A stretch of DNA of 64,000 nucleotides, from positions 1 to 64,000 of the forward strand of contig JACPCL010000037.1 of assembly GCA_016179765.1 (NCBI GenBank), read 5' to 3'. The position numbers and the translations under genes are program-made. A model generated the notes under the pieces. The model had not been told where the DNA came from. It was given only the letters and a program-made list of their open reading frames with translations, and did not search any database. Shown piece by piece: positions 9,188-17,161 of the stretch (positions within the stretch are counted from its first letter, which is position 1; every line of letters begins with the position of its first letter). This DNA comes from Chloroflexota bacterium (GTDB lineage Bacteria; Chloroflexota; Dehalococcoidia; Lucifugimonadales; JACPCL1).

Positions 9188-9236
9188 ACACCTTCATCCT
9201 GCCCTCTCCCATCAAGGGAGAGGGGGTAAGGGGGAG
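9188..9236. repeat. CTCTCCC-hairpin dispersed repeat inside the T-box linker
   Basis: CACCTTCATCCTGCCCTCTC followed by CCATCAAGGGAGAGGGGGTAAG. The core CCCTCTCCC-ATCA-AGGGAGAGGG is the same repeat type as at 45495-45576, 48442-48484 and 52458-52540. It lies between stem I and the antiterminator of the T-box leader. Confidence 0.6.
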
Positions 9237-9452
9237 AGTAACGCCTGGGCCGGTAACGGCGCCCTCCCGGCAGCGCCTACCCCCCCGCCGAGCGAGGGAT
9301 CGGGCTGCAGCTCCAGGATCCATTCAGACTTTCCGTCTAGCGCCGGTTCACACCCTTCATCCCGATGTCATCGGGATTGCCCCGGCTCTCTGGGCCACGT
9401 GAAAGGCTTACTCTTTCCCTTCGCAGCTTTTCGTCACTCTTCTATGGTGCTG

Positions 9453-9482
9453 AGTATAGGGACGGCCCCCAACCCATGTCAA
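9453..9482 (-). promoter_or_regulatory. sigma70-type promoter of the T-box/trpB2 transcript
   Basis: On the minus strand TTGACA (plus 9477-9482), an 18-base spacer and TATACT (plus 9453-9458). The -35 is a perfect consensus and the -10 matches five of six. It lies just upstream of the T-box stem I. Confidence 0.8.
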
Positions 9483-9533
9483 GCCCAGGTAGGTTGCCGG
9501 GGGTCCGCAAGGAGGGGGACGCAGCCTTCGCTT

Positions 9534-9821
9534 TTACTGGCACACCGGCGTGTACTCTGCGATGAGCTGCTTCTGCCGTTCTTCAATCCTAGCTTGCCCT
9601 GCGCCGGCCATAATCTCGGCGTACCAGATATTGGGTTCGTTGGCGGTGATGTTCGGGCTATCGTTGTTGACGTGCCGCAGCATTCGCGCTTTGATATCGC
9701 CGCTGTTGCCTACAAAAAGGGCAATGCCGTCCTTAAAGATGCCATAGACCCCGGGTCGGAACCCAGGAAACGCCATCACGTCTTTCCGGTTGTAGGGGCG
9801 CTGCTCACCTTGAAAGGGCAT
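9534..9821 (-). CDS. GIY-YIG domain protein
   Basis: A 95-residue protein beginning MPFQGEQRPYNRKDVM. The start at 9821 is set by AAGGAGG seven bases upstream; a longer in-frame ORF reaches 10139 but its upstream part is a transposase relic. The GIY-YIG core is visible: GVYGIF (24-29), LFVGNSGDIKARMLRHV with the GIY-YIG arginine, and a downstream glutamate in ARIEERQKQLIAEYTP. It is a single-domain protein like many small GIY-YIG family members whose nuclease role is unproven. No operon partner is evident. Confidence 0.8.
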   Translation of the reverse strand: MPFQGEQRPYNRKDVMAFPGFRPGVYGIFKDGIALFVGNSGDIKARMLRHVNNDSPNITANEPNIWYAEIMAGAGQARIEERQKQLIAEYTPVCQ

Positions 9822-9980
9822 ATCATCCTCCTTGCGCAGAGGGATTTGCTGAGTTGCCAAGCGATTGAGGTGCAGCCACTGAACCAAGAGAGTTCCGTGG
9901 CCGCCACGGTGGACCTTCCGCCCCCACCTACCCCACGGCTGAGACGGAAGGATGTGTCCAAAACGCACTATATATCCGGG

Positions 9981-10139
9981 ATTTCCCATTTCAATTCGGG
10001 CTGTCTCCGTCAACCCCAGTGCCCCGTCCAGTTCCCGACAGGCCAGCAGTCCCGTATCCGAGGTGATCCTGGCCCCGTGGAACTCCAGTCTCAGCCGCTC
10101 GTCGAATTGAAGTCTACAGTGCCTGCTGACCCTTTTCAC
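9981..10139 (-). pseudogene. N-terminal relic of an IS1380-like transposase
   Basis: The minus-strand frame starting at GTG 10139 encodes about 53 residues with the pattern RLRLEFHGARITSDTGLLACRELD-GALGLTETA, which resembles the N terminus of IS1380-family DDE transposases (FHGARITSDAGLL.FRELD). The similarity stops near residue 53 and the frame then runs, by chance open, into the GIY-YIG gene. The rest of the transposase is absent, so this is a dead fragment. The interval 9822-10301 holds only this relic and a terminator. Confidence 0.6.
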
Positions 10140-10261
10140 CCATTAGGTTCCTCCAGCCAGTTGCGCTTTTAAGGCTATTCTACCATAGGAACCTACCTAC
10201 GGGCGAAGGTGAATATGGGAAATCCAGGCTAAACTGACCTATTCACTGGACAATGACAAGG

Positions 10262-10290
10262 GAAAAGACAGAGCTGCCAAAGGGGGCTCT
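10262..10290 (-). terminator. possible intrinsic terminator of the surface-protein genes
   Basis: AGAGCTGCC-AAAG-GGGGGCTCT forms a short hairpin just beyond the stop of the 10302-11714 gene, followed on the minus strand by TGTCTTTTCCC. The T tract is imperfect. Confidence 0.4.
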
Positions 10291-10301
10291 CTTCGTCTCC
10301 T

Positions 10302-11714
10302 CTATCCGTTGTTTCTTGCCGGTCTCCTGACCAAGTAAACGACCACAGCGGCTATTATTGCCGCCACCACCATGCCTACCACGACCCAGACCCATTGGAA
10401 GGGCTTGGGAACCACTGGACGCACCGGTGTGGGGGTGGGTGTACGGACCGGCGGTGGCGGGGTGGGAGTAGAGGTAGGCGTCACCACCGGCGGCGGGGCA
10501 AGCGTTGGGGTCGGCGCCGGACTCGGTGTAGGCGCAGGCAGGGCCCGGGTCAACACGGCAAACAGAGTGAAGTGGCTGGTCCGCCCGGTAATGGTGTTGG
10601 TAACCGGGTCTACTAGAATATCGCTCAACTGGGTCCACTGGCCTAGGGTCCTATCATAGTAGGCTATTACCAGGTCTTCTTCTCGTACCCCCGGTGATAT
10701 CAAAGCTGGGTCATACGGGAAGGTCACCGATATAGGAGGAGCAAAGGTTGCCCCGTCTGGCTTAAAGTCATAGGGCAGTCCAATGAAACGCTGTTCAGGG
10801 GGAGCAGGCGGAGGCGCCACGAAAGGCTCAATGCTTATGCTTTCCAGAGGCCTGCCCTCCGCGGTCAGGGCCCTGGTCCCTACAGGTGCATCTATCGTGG
10901 CCGTCCCATCTGCCGAGGTGGCCACCACCCTTTCTGTTATGATACCTGCGGACGTAATCCTCCCCGTCAGGTTCACTGTCACCGGTGGCACAGGAATCGG
11001 GGTGGGAATGGGCGTGGGCGTGGGTGTGACCGTAGGCGTCCGCGTAGGTGAAAGTGTCGGCGTAGGCGTCAATGTTCCTGTGGGAGTAGGCATAGGCGTC
11101 GCCGTGGGCGTTGGCGTGAGTGTAGGCGTAGGTGTTGGTGTAGGGCTGAACGTTGCAGTAGGCGTCAACCCTCCTCCTCCACCTCCGCCTGCGGGTTGCG
11201 TAGCCGTGGCTGTGGCGGTGGCCGTAGCTGTAGGCGTAGCCGTGGCTGTGGCAGTGGCCGTAGCTGTAGGCGTAGCCGTGGCTGTGGGCGTGGGTAGGAG
11301 CCCCGGCTGTGACACAAGGGTCAAATTCAGCCGTTGTACATCTTGCGGGTAATACGGCCACTCCTGCGGGGCGAATGCCCCTACGGTGCCAGAGGGCGTC
11401 ACTTTGAAGCGTATGGTAAGGCCGACGTCCGCGTCGCTGCCCCGAACAATGAGCTTTGGGTCACCGCCACCCGCGCCGCCGTACTGGCCTGCTACGGTTG
11501 TGGTAATGCAACCCTTGCTTACATCCTGTAGGTAGCCGCAAACCTCAGTGCCAGAGGGCGCAGGTGTGCCGGCGATGGTGATGGTCCCCCAGAAGGCGGC
11601 CGGCAGGGGCGGTATCCCCCCCTGCGGCAGCACGAGGGTTCCGCCAGCCCCTAGCCATAGCAGCAGGCCAAGGGCAGGCGCAACTGCAAGCGTCCATCTC
11701 GGGAGGCGTGGCAT
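10302..11714 (-). CDS. Thr-Pro-rich membrane-anchored surface protein
   Basis: A 470-residue exported protein. Residues 1-29 form a signal peptide, followed by a beta-type domain ([20 protein letters not shown]...[18 protein letters not shown]), then about 100 residues of Thr/Pro/Ala repeats with a Gly run (about 140-255), a second beta domain ([19 protein letters not shown] ... [19 protein letters not shown] ... [10 protein letters not shown]), another Thr-Pro linker and a C-terminal membrane helix (about 440-462) with VRRPARNNG at the end. The layout is like a cell-wall-sorted protein but no LPXTG-type motif is seen before the helix. It is 10 bases downstream of the repeat-protein gene and likely in one operon with it. 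Confidence 0.8.
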   Translation of the reverse strand: MPRLPRWTLAVAPALGLLLWLGAGGTLVLPQGGIPPLPAAFWGTITIAGTPAPSGTEVCGYLQDVSKGCITTTVAGQYGGAGGGDPKLIVRGSDADVGLTIRFKVTPSGTVGAFAPQEWPYYPQDVQRLNLTLVSQPGLLPTPTATATPTATATATATATPTATATATATATQPAGGGGGGGLTPTATFSPTPTPTPTLTPTPTATPMPTPTGTLTPTPTLSPTRTPTVTPTPTPIPTPIPVPPVTVNLTGRITSAGIITERVVATSADGTATIDAPVGTRALTAEGRPLESISIEPFVAPPPAPPEQRFIGLPYDFKPDGATFAPPISVTFPYDPALISPGVREEDLVIAYYDRTLGQWTQLSDILVDPVTNTITGRTSHFTLFAVLTRALPAPTPSPAPTPTLAPPPVVTPTSTPTPPPPVRTPTPTPVRPVVPKPFQWVWVVVGMVVAAIIAAVVVYLVRRPARNNG

Positions 11715-11724
11715 GCTCCTTATA

Positions 11725-14238
11725 TTACCAGACTGGCGTCATGCTGAATCCCGCCAGGGTGTCGGAGGCAGCCATGTAGACAAAGTAGCCACGCCACCGC
11801 GCCAGGGAGGGTATGTCAGTGGTGTTGTTCCAGGACCAGACCACCGACGTGCCGTCAAAGGGTAGCGACACCACCTGGGTGAAGTTCGGGACGGTGCTGG
11901 CGGGGATGTTGTACAGGCTGCCCAGGAGCTCGTTGGCAGGCAGGCTCACGGTGTTCGGGGGCAGCGCCGTGCCCGCCAGGTTCCAGCCAGCGCTCAAGGC
12001 CCTAGTCGGTGGCGAGGATATGTCCTGGCTCACCAGCAGCCGGACCTGGTGGCTGGTGGTGGAACGGACGACGATGGCCTCCAGGGGCAGGATGGTGTCC
12101 CCAGTCACAATCTGGTCCCAGGCCTGGGTCACGGCGTTGAACCTGTAGGCGATCGTGACATTCGCCGGGTCCATCATGCCGTCCTGGGAGGAGGCGCCGA
12201 AGGTCCCCGCGGTGGTGAATACCTTGTTCTTGAGCGTCGTGGCGCGGAGAGGGATAGAGAAGCTGGACCAGCCTGCCCTCAGGGTTGTGCCCAGGGCCGT
12301 GAGCTCCGAGGCGTCGGCCAGGGAAGCCGCGTCGGCCTGGGGCTTGCCAGCGATCGCCAATACGACCTCCGACAGCGTGGCCCCGTCGGACCTGGCCATG
12401 CCCGGCACGCGCACCAGGGAGTCGGATAGAGTGGCCCCGTCCGCCTTGGGCAAGCCCAGGAGCAGGCTCTCGGCCAGGGTCGCTGCGTCAGCCTTAGGCA
12501 GCCCCAGCAGCAGGGCGGCCGCCAGGCCTACGGCCTCGGAGCGGGGCAGGTTCAGCGCCTTCTGGAGGGCGTCGGCCAGGGAGGCGGTGTCCTCCCGAGG
12601 GAGGGTCAGGCCCTTGAGGATGGAGTCCGTTAGGGAAGCGGCGTCGCCGCGAGGCAGCGTCGCCGCCACCTGGAGGGTGGCGGCCAGGGTGGTGGCGTCA
12701 GCCCGGGGCATGTTCAGCGTCTTCTGGAGGGCGTCGGCCAGGGCGGCAGTGTCCTGCCTGGGCAGCGTCAGGCCCTTGAGGATGGAGTCCGCCAGGGAAG
12801 CGGCGTCGCCGCGAGGCATAGTCGCCGCCACCTGGAGGGTGGCGGCCAGGGTGGCGGCGTCGGAGCGGGAGATGGCCAGCGCGTTCTGAAGGGCATCGGC
12901 CAGGGCGGCCTGCTCCTGCCTGGGCAGCGTCAGGCTCTTGAGGACGGAGTCCGCCAGGGCCATCCCGTCGGCCCGGGGCAGCGCGGCGGCCACCTGGAGC
13001 GTCGCCGCCAGGGCGACCGCCTCGGAGCGGGGCAGGCCCAGGGCGTTCTGAAGGCCGTCGGTCAGGACCGCTGCGTCAGCCTTGGGCAGGCCCAGCAGGA
13101 CGCTCTCCGCCAGGGTCGCTGCGTCAGTCTTCGGCAGGCCCAGCAAGAGGGCGGCGGCCAGGCTTATGGCCTCAGAGCGGGGCAGGCCCAGCGCCTTCTG
13201 GAGGGCGTCGGCCAGGGCAGCGGTATCTTCCCGCGGCAGCGTCAGGCTCTTGAGGAGGGAGTCCGCCAGGGCCACCCCGTCGGCCCGGGGCAGCGCGGCG
13301 GCCACCTGGAGCGTCGCCGCCAGAGTGACGGCGTCGCCCCGGGAGATGGCCAGCGCGTTCTGGAGGGCGTCGGCCAGGGAGGCAGTGTCCTGCTTGGGCA
13401 GCGTCAGATTATTGAGGATGGAGTCCGCCAGGGAAGCGGCGTCGCCCCGGGGCATGGTGGCCGCCATCTGGAGGGTCGCCGCCAGGGTGGCGGCGTCGTC
13501 CCGGGAGATGTTCAGGGTCTTCTGAATGGTGTCGGCCAGGGCCGCCGTGTCCGCCTTCGGCAGGCCCAGGAGCAGGCTCTCGGCCAGGGTCGCTGCATCA
13601 GCCTTAGGTAGCCCCAGCAGCAGGGCGGCAGCCAGCGTCACGGCCTCGGACCGGGAGATGGCCAGCACGTTCTGGAGGGCGTCGGCCAGGGCGGCGGTGT
13701 CCTGCTTGGGCAACGTCAGGCTCTTGAGGATGGAGTCCACCAGGGCCACCCCGTCGGCCCGGGGCAGGGTGGCCGCCACCTGGAGCGTCGCCGCCAGGGT
13801 GACGGCGTCATCTCGCGAGATGTTCAGGACCTTCTGAATGGCGTCGGCCAGGGCCGCCGTGTCCTGCCGAGGTATGCCCAGCAGGAGGCTCTCGGCCAGG
13901 GAAGCGGCGTCGCCGCGGGGCATGGTGGCCGCCGCCTGGAGCGCCGCCGCCAGGGCTGCGGCGTCGGAGCGGGGCAGGCCCAGGGCGTTCTGCAGGGTTT
14001 CGGCGAGAGCGGCGGTATCACTCCTGGGGAAGGTGGCCGCCTTCTGGACCGATTCGGTAACGGTTACGGCGTCCGGGCACCCTATCCTCAGGATGGTCCC
14101 TCCGCCGGTAAACTGGATGAGAGAGCAGTTACCCAGGGTCTCTACATCAATGATCGCCCAGACGGTCGTGGGCAGAAGGACTCCCAGCAGCAGGGCCAGG
14201 ATGCCCGAGAGGACCCATACATTCAGGAGCTTGCGCAT
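11725..14238 (-). CDS. exported protein made of about 33 tandem 18-residue repeats
   Basis: An 837-residue protein with a signal peptide (1-28, ending TTVWA), a short Cys-containing segment (GNCSL...RIGCPDAV), then residues 70-650 made of about 33 units of 18 residues (seven units are 16 residues). A typical unit is [18 protein letters not shown]; [LIM][PS][RK]xDaAxLAxxLQxAx is the general form and predicts one helix plus turn per unit. The C-terminal 187 residues form a different beta-rich domain with two related halves ([12 protein letters not shown] ... [13 protein letters not shown] ... [11 protein letters not shown]). I do not recognise the repeat. It neighbours other surface proteins and a sortase; a stalk or adhesin role is a guess. 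Confidence 0.85.
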   Translation of the reverse strand: MRKLLNVWVLSGILALLLGVLLPTTVWAIIDVETLGNCSLIQFTGGGTILRIGCPDAVTVTESVQKAATFPRSDTAALAETLQNALGLPRSDAAALAAALQAAATMPRGDAASLAESLLLGIPRQDTAALADAIQKVLNISRDDAVTLAATLQVAATLPRADGVALVDSILKSLTLPKQDTAALADALQNVLAISRSEAVTLAAALLLGLPKADAATLAESLLLGLPKADTAALADTIQKTLNISRDDAATLAATLQMAATMPRGDAASLADSILNNLTLPKQDTASLADALQNALAISRGDAVTLAATLQVAAALPRADGVALADSLLKSLTLPREDTAALADALQKALGLPRSEAISLAAALLLGLPKTDAATLAESVLLGLPKADAAVLTDGLQNALGLPRSEAVALAATLQVAAALPRADGMALADSVLKSLTLPRQEQAALADALQNALAISRSDAATLAATLQVAATMPRGDAASLADSILKGLTLPRQDTAALADALQKTLNMPRADATTLAATLQVAATLPRGDAASLTDSILKGLTLPREDTASLADALQKALNLPRSEAVGLAAALLLGLPKADAATLAESLLLGLPKADGATLSDSLVRVPGMARSDGATLSEVVLAIAGKPQADAASLADASELTALGTTLRAGWSSFSIPLRATTLKNKVFTTAGTFGASSQDGMMDPANVTIAYRFNAVTQAWDQIVTGDTILPLEAIVVRSTTSHQVRLLVSQDISSPPTRALSAGWNLAGTALPPNTVSLPANELLGSLYNIPASTVPNFTQVVSLPFDGTSVVWSWNNTTDIPSLARWRGYFVYMAASDTLAGFSMTPVW
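12289..14031 (-). repeat. 1.74-kb intragenic tandem repeat (54/48-base units)
   Basis: DNA coding for residues 70-650 of the repeat protein. The basic unit is 54 bases (variants of 48). A higher-order pattern of about four to five units recurs (for example the block ending [20 protein letters not shown] appears near 13560-13620, 13100-13150 and 12440-12510), which suggests growth by unequal recombination of multi-unit blocks. Expect assembly uncertainty in copy number. Confidence 0.85.
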
Positions 14239-14313
14239 GGTTGCTGTCCTTATAATGACAGGTGGCTCATAATCATTGGCAATGTAACGCTTGACACACG
14301 GCCCGCCACTTTT

Positions 14314-14465
14314 GTCATTCTGAGTCCTTCCGTGGAAGGACGAAGAATCTTGTTCGCCCTCAGAGAGAAACGCCTCAGGGCAATCCCGACACGTCGGGAC
14401 TTGGGCAGGCAGACAAGATGCATTCGGTGGTCCTTCCTACGCGGGAAGGACTCCCTCAGCATGAC
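14314..14465. repeat. dispersed GTCATTCTGA-type palindromic repeat
   Basis: Starts GTCATTCTGAGTCCTTCCGT and ends CTCAGCATGAC in inverted orientation, with inner GAAGGAC pairs. Same family as 5531-5699. It fills the spacer between the repeat-protein gene and the 14517-14993 gene. Confidence 0.7.
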
Positions 14466-14516
14466 ATCGGTCTGTATCCCCTTGTGTCAACTGAGACATC
14501 ACCTCATTATTCATCA

Positions 14517-14993
14517 TTACTTGCTGGACCCGCTCTGCTTCACCTTGCCCTGGGCGTCCCGCACCACGAACTCCACCTGCTCGCCGATGCTGGCTTCCTC
14601 ATTCGTGCCCTTTGGCGTCGTTCCCCCACGCAACTGAACTGTCTGGGCCTTTGCCGCCGCCTCCTGGAGCTGCGCGGCCAGGGCCGCGGCTCGCTCCTCG
14701 GTCAGGCCCAGGGCCGATTGCAGCGCAGGAACAAGGGCAGCGCCACTATCCCCTGTGGGGGCCGTGGCTGCCGCCGACTGAAGCTGCACCGCCAGGGCCG
14801 AAGCCTGCTCCGCCGTAAGGCCCAGCGTCCGCTCCAGGGTCTGGGCGAGGGACGGCGCCTCCTCTCCGATAAATGCGGAGTCTTCGACTTGGCGGCTGAC
14901 GGCGGCGATGATAATCCACAGGGATATGGCGATGCCCAGGACCAGCGCCAGCATCCCACCGCCAAAGACCGCGTATTTGGTCCGAGGAGCCAT
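14517..14993 (-). CDS. small membrane-anchored protein with related helical repeats
   Basis: A 158-residue protein: a cytoplasmic start MAPRTKYAV, one membrane helix (about residues 9-30), then two copies of a helical unit (SLAQTLERTLGLTAEQASAL / AVQLQSAAATA and ALVPALQSALGLTEERAAAL / AAQLQEAAAKA). These are strongly reminiscent of the 18-residue units of the 837-residue protein (xLAxxLQxALGLxxxxAxALAxxLQxAA). The C terminus IGEQVEFVVRDAQGKVKQSG resembles the start of the extracellular domain of the 15373-15966 protein (TNVDWKVFGADGVLKSQG), as if a similar domain were cut short. It is the third of four co-directional surface-protein genes. Confidence 0.7.
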   Translation of the reverse strand: MAPRTKYAVFGGGMLALVLGIAISLWIIIAAVSRQVEDSAFIGEEAPSLAQTLERTLGLTAEQASALAVQLQSAAATAPTGDSGAALVPALQSALGLTEERAAALAAQLQEAAAKAQTVQLRGGTTPKGTNEEASIGEQVEFVVRDAQGKVKQSGSSK

Positions 14994-15069
14994 GCTCCCA
15001 TCTACCTTGATCTGTCACCGCCGACTTAGTCGAGAGCCTCGACCTCCGGTCGGGCCTGAGGGACTTCAT

Positions 15070-15285
15070 GTCGTTGCGAGCCCCGATACAATTGGGGCGT
15101 GGCAACCTGGTGGTGGGGTCTACCACCCCGCCAGATTGCTTCGCTCGCTCGCAATGACAACCCGACGGGGTTCGTTCGTCGTCATTGCGAGCCCCGATTT
15201 CATCGGGGCGTGGCAACCTGGGGTAGGGGGGCACCCCGCCCCAGATTCTTCGTCCCGACTATATCGGGACGAAGAATCTGGGGCT
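15070..15285. repeat. compound GTCRTTGCGAG-type palindromic repeats
   Basis: Two adjacent copies: GTCGTTGCGAGCCCCGATAC (15070) with an inverted GCTCGCAATGAC near 15148-15160, and CGTCATTGCGAGCCCCGATT from 15180, each followed by GGGGCGTGGCAACCTGG, then hairpins around ATTCTTCGTCCCGAC / GTCGGGACGAAGAAT-like sequence (15243-15283). The interval 14994-15372 has no gene and is mostly this repeat material. Confidence 0.75.
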
Positions 15286-15372
15286 GCTCAACACTCTCAT
15301 GGGGGCAAGGGGGCGGCTTTGGCGCGCCGCCCCTGCCCTTCAACTATGGGCTTGTGTCAGCCTCTACGCGGC

Positions 15373-15966
15373 CTAGGTAACGGTTATCGTCCACGTCACC
15401 TGCAGCGTGTCGGCAGCGGCCAGGACGATGGTGACTAGCTTGACGGCCCCAATGGTTGCCGTAGTGGGGGCAGTGGAAGCCGCGAGGGTTTTGCTGAGCT
15501 CAAGCTCGTTGATCGTCGACGCATCAGTAGCCGTGAAGGTCGTAACAGCCGTGTAAACGCCCTGGCTCGTGTTCGTAACGGAGGCCAACACGGGGTTTGT
15601 ACCGATGTTAGACGAAAGGGTACAGGCTGCGGTCGGGGTGGCGCCGTTTGCAGTGACCCCCGTCGAGGCAGTTGAGCACGCCGAGATGTTCGAATATAGT
15701 GCAGCAGCATCCACGGTGGTTACCGTGCTGAGCCGGGTTCGTGCGTCATTCACGAAGTTACTCGAAGTGAAGTTGTGGCCAACGCCCTGTGACTTCAGAA
15801 CACCGTCAGCGCCAAACACCTTCCAGTCAACGTTGGTCTTGATCAAAGCGTTCTCGCCGGCGCCGCCGCTTGGGTTGAAGGCCCACAGGGCCATGGCGGC
15901 TATCAGGGCCAGCACTACGACCAACGCTGGTATCCCAAACCTTACCAATCTTGCTTGACTCGCCAT
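15373..15966 (-). CDS. membrane-anchored extracellular beta-domain protein
   Basis: A 197-residue protein beginning MASQARLVRFGIPALVVV; the start at 15966 is fixed by AAGGAGG six bases upstream. One N-terminal membrane helix (about 9-29) is followed by a domain of about 165 residues rich in Thr, Ser, Ala and Val: NVDWKVFGADGVLKSQGVGHN near its start, FVNDARTRL, and LAAADTLQVTWTITVT at the end. The K.....DG.V...G.N.ft..F.n.aR.... / .aaDtLqvtWtitV pattern is one I associate with tail- or filament-like structural proteins in bacteria and phages, but the family cannot be named. It is the most upstream of the four co-directional surface genes. Confidence 0.75.
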   Translation of the reverse strand: MASQARLVRFGIPALVVVLALIAAMALWAFNPSGGAGENALIKTNVDWKVFGADGVLKSQGVGHNFTSSNFVNDARTRLSTVTTVDAAALYSNISACSTASTGVTANGATPTAACTLSSNIGTNPVLASVTNTSQGVYTAVTTFTATDASTINELELSKTLAASTAPTTATIGAVKLVTIVLAAADTLQVTWTITVT

Positions 15967-16183
15967 TCTCAGCCTCCTTATGGCTACTCGTTGGTTGGTG
16001 TCCACATTACCGTCCGCCCCAGGCGGACAGGATAGTCCCTGTGTGACCTTCTTTTTGGTTTATCTCTTCATTCGCCTGCTCACCTCCGTGTAGAAGGGGA
16101 TAGTCTCCGTGCCAACAACCATGCCGGGGAATGCTTAAGAGACCTAACCCCCTTTCCTCATAGCGCTGACAGGCGCCTGGGTA

Positions 16184-16226
16184 ACAAAAAAGGGAGCAAC
16201 CTGACATTGCTGCCAAGGTTGCTCCC
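16184..16226 (-). terminator. intrinsic terminator
   Basis: On the minus strand GGGAGCAACCT pairs with AGGTTGCTCCC (plus 16216-16226 and 16192-16202; 11 perfect base pairs) and is followed by six T (plus A run 16186-16191). It separates the relics upstream (16275-16901) from the surface-protein operon starting at 15966. The interval 15967-16274 otherwise shows no gene. Confidence 0.8.
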
Positions 16227-16274
16227 GCCGGATGTTGGATCTAGGAGCTGACTGCTAGGTTTTCGCCTGGGGTG

Positions 16275-16613
16275 CTATGAGTTGCTCTGTCCCTTGCCCT
16301 TCAACAAGTCAAGACCCCGCCGCAGTGCCTGGGCGTCCACCAGCCCAAAGGGATCTTCTCCACTCTTCTGCACTGCGCCCGTGACCTGGACCGTGAAGCT
16401 TTTGCTGTTCTTCTAGAGGGTCAATCGGGCGCCCTCCTCGGCGGTGGAAAGGAAGCTGGCCACGTCCACTGCGAGGGCCGGGCCAAGTAACTGCCCTACG
16501 TCGTAGGCCAGGCAAACCCCACCGATCACCGCACAATAAGGCCACCCCCTAGCGGCGCCCGCCGCGCCTCCACCGGTCTCACTGGCGCTGGGTGTCATGC
16601 AGTCGGCACACAC
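16275..16613 (-). pseudogene. ORF interrupted by an in-frame TAG, family unknown
   Basis: A minus-strand frame from ATG 16613 reads 66 residues (MCADCMTPSASETGG ... YDVGQLLGPALAVDVASFLS / TAEEGARLTL), meets a TAG at 16413-16415, then continues in the same frame for 45 residues (KNSKSFTVQVTGAVQKSGED / PFGLVDAQALRRGLDLLKGKG) to a TAG at 16275-16277. The second part looks like a real protein C terminus, and the intrinsic terminator at 16184-16226 follows it. I infer a gene with one nonsense mutation; a sequencing error or chance ORF remains possible. Confidence 0.4.
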
Positions 16614-16653
16614 TTAGCCGACTCATCCTGTCTTGTCAAGCCTTTGTACTGGT

Positions 16654-16828
16654 TCAGGACATATCGGACAATACCTCCTTTGTCATAGGGTGAGTCATAA
16701 GCCAGTCCTGGTAGAACTGATCAGGGGTCTTGTAGCCCAGGGCCTGGTGGGGTCGCACGGTCTCCTAGAGGCGATCCCATGGGAGGAGTGCTTCCTCCAG
16801 CCCGCCCAGGTCTGCGGGCAACTCCTCT
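16654..16828 (-). pseudogene. C-terminal relic of an IS3/IS481-type integrase-core transposase
   Basis: The minus strand encodes EELPADLGGLEEALLPWDRL, then a TAG, then ETVRPHQALGYKTPDQFYQD followed by WLMTHPMTKEVLSDMS and a stop at 16654-16656. The YN.vRPHQALGY.TP..FY..W motif is the conserved C-terminal end of rve-type transposases. The in-frame stop and the absence of the rest (cut by the repeat at 16829-16901) show it is dead. Confidence 0.7.
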
Positions 16829-16901
16829 ACCCTTCGGCTTCGCTCAGGGCAGGCTCCGAGGCTTCGCCCCTCTGGACTCCCCTTTCTTCCACGGCCTGTT
16901 A
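16829..16901 (-). repeat. R1-family element end inserted in transposase relic
   Basis: On the minus strand this begins TAACAGGCCGTGGAAGAAAG then GGGAGTCCAGAGGGGCG, the same left end as the R1 copies at 18066, 27487, 35367 (inverted) and 42229. It codes, in the relic frame, for ACPERSRRVE, a peptide often translated from such repeats. The remaining gene-free stretch to 17161 shows nothing I can assign. Confidence 0.6.
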
Positions 16902-17161
16902 GCAGGCCGCTGAATTTCATTCGGAGTTGGACGCTGGCGCTTTCACCCATGAGGCGCCTCCAAGAGCGTTACGGCTTCCGAGGGATGTCCAAATTAGCCA
17001 TGGCGATGCTACCACAGAGGCCTCTGTTATCTACTCTCAGCCCGTCCGTTATTCGAGATTATCTCCGAATTACGACGTGCCCGTCCAAGCCCATCTGGGA
17101 AACGCACTATATATACTCTATTCCGCGGCAGACGGCAAGAAGCGTGGAGAGAAAACTTGCC

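Larger units (their letters stand above)
9093..9440 (-). ncRNA. T-box leader RNA, tryptophan-specific (UGG specifier)
   Basis: On the minus strand the elements occur in the proper order: a stem I AG-bulge region (GAGTAAGCC, plus about 9405-9415), the CAGAGAGCCGGGG element (9380-9392), GGTGTGAACCGGCGC (9340-9354), a specifier region CTGAA-UGG-A with UGG at 9320-9322, then the T-box sequence AGGGTGGCAACGCGG (9130-9144; consensus AGGGUGGNACCGCG with one mismatch) and the terminator. UGG is the Trp codon, matching the downstream trpB2 and trpS. Uncharged tRNA-Trp should stabilise the antiterminator and allow transcription. The linker between stem I and the T-box is unusually long and contains a dispersed repeat at 9188-9236. 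Confidence 0.88.

Noticed and set aside
10828-11361. Minus-strand ORF of 177 residues rich in His/Tyr/Ala inside the Thr-Pro-rich gene.
   Set aside because: It is the other-frame translation of the Thr-Pro-coding repeat and has no start signal.
12155-13837. Long plus-strand ORFs opposite the tandem-repeat protein (Arg/Ala/Ser-rich).
   Set aside because: They are antisense shadows of the 54-base repeat; codon periodicity is explained by the minus-strand gene with its signal peptide.
12289-14031. The regular tandem array as a CRISPR-like structure.
   Set aside because: Units are adjoining, coding and diverged with no spacers.
16007-16216. A 69-residue minus-strand ORF (MAAMSGCSLF...).
   Set aside because: It runs through the terminator hairpin and leader of the 15373-15966 gene and lacks a ribosome-binding site.
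9963-17113. Shared AACGCACTATATAT at about 9963 and about 17100, near different transposase relics, as a possible IS end.
   Set aside because: A 14-base exact match is expected several times by chance in 64 kb, and the neighbouring relics belong to different transposase families.
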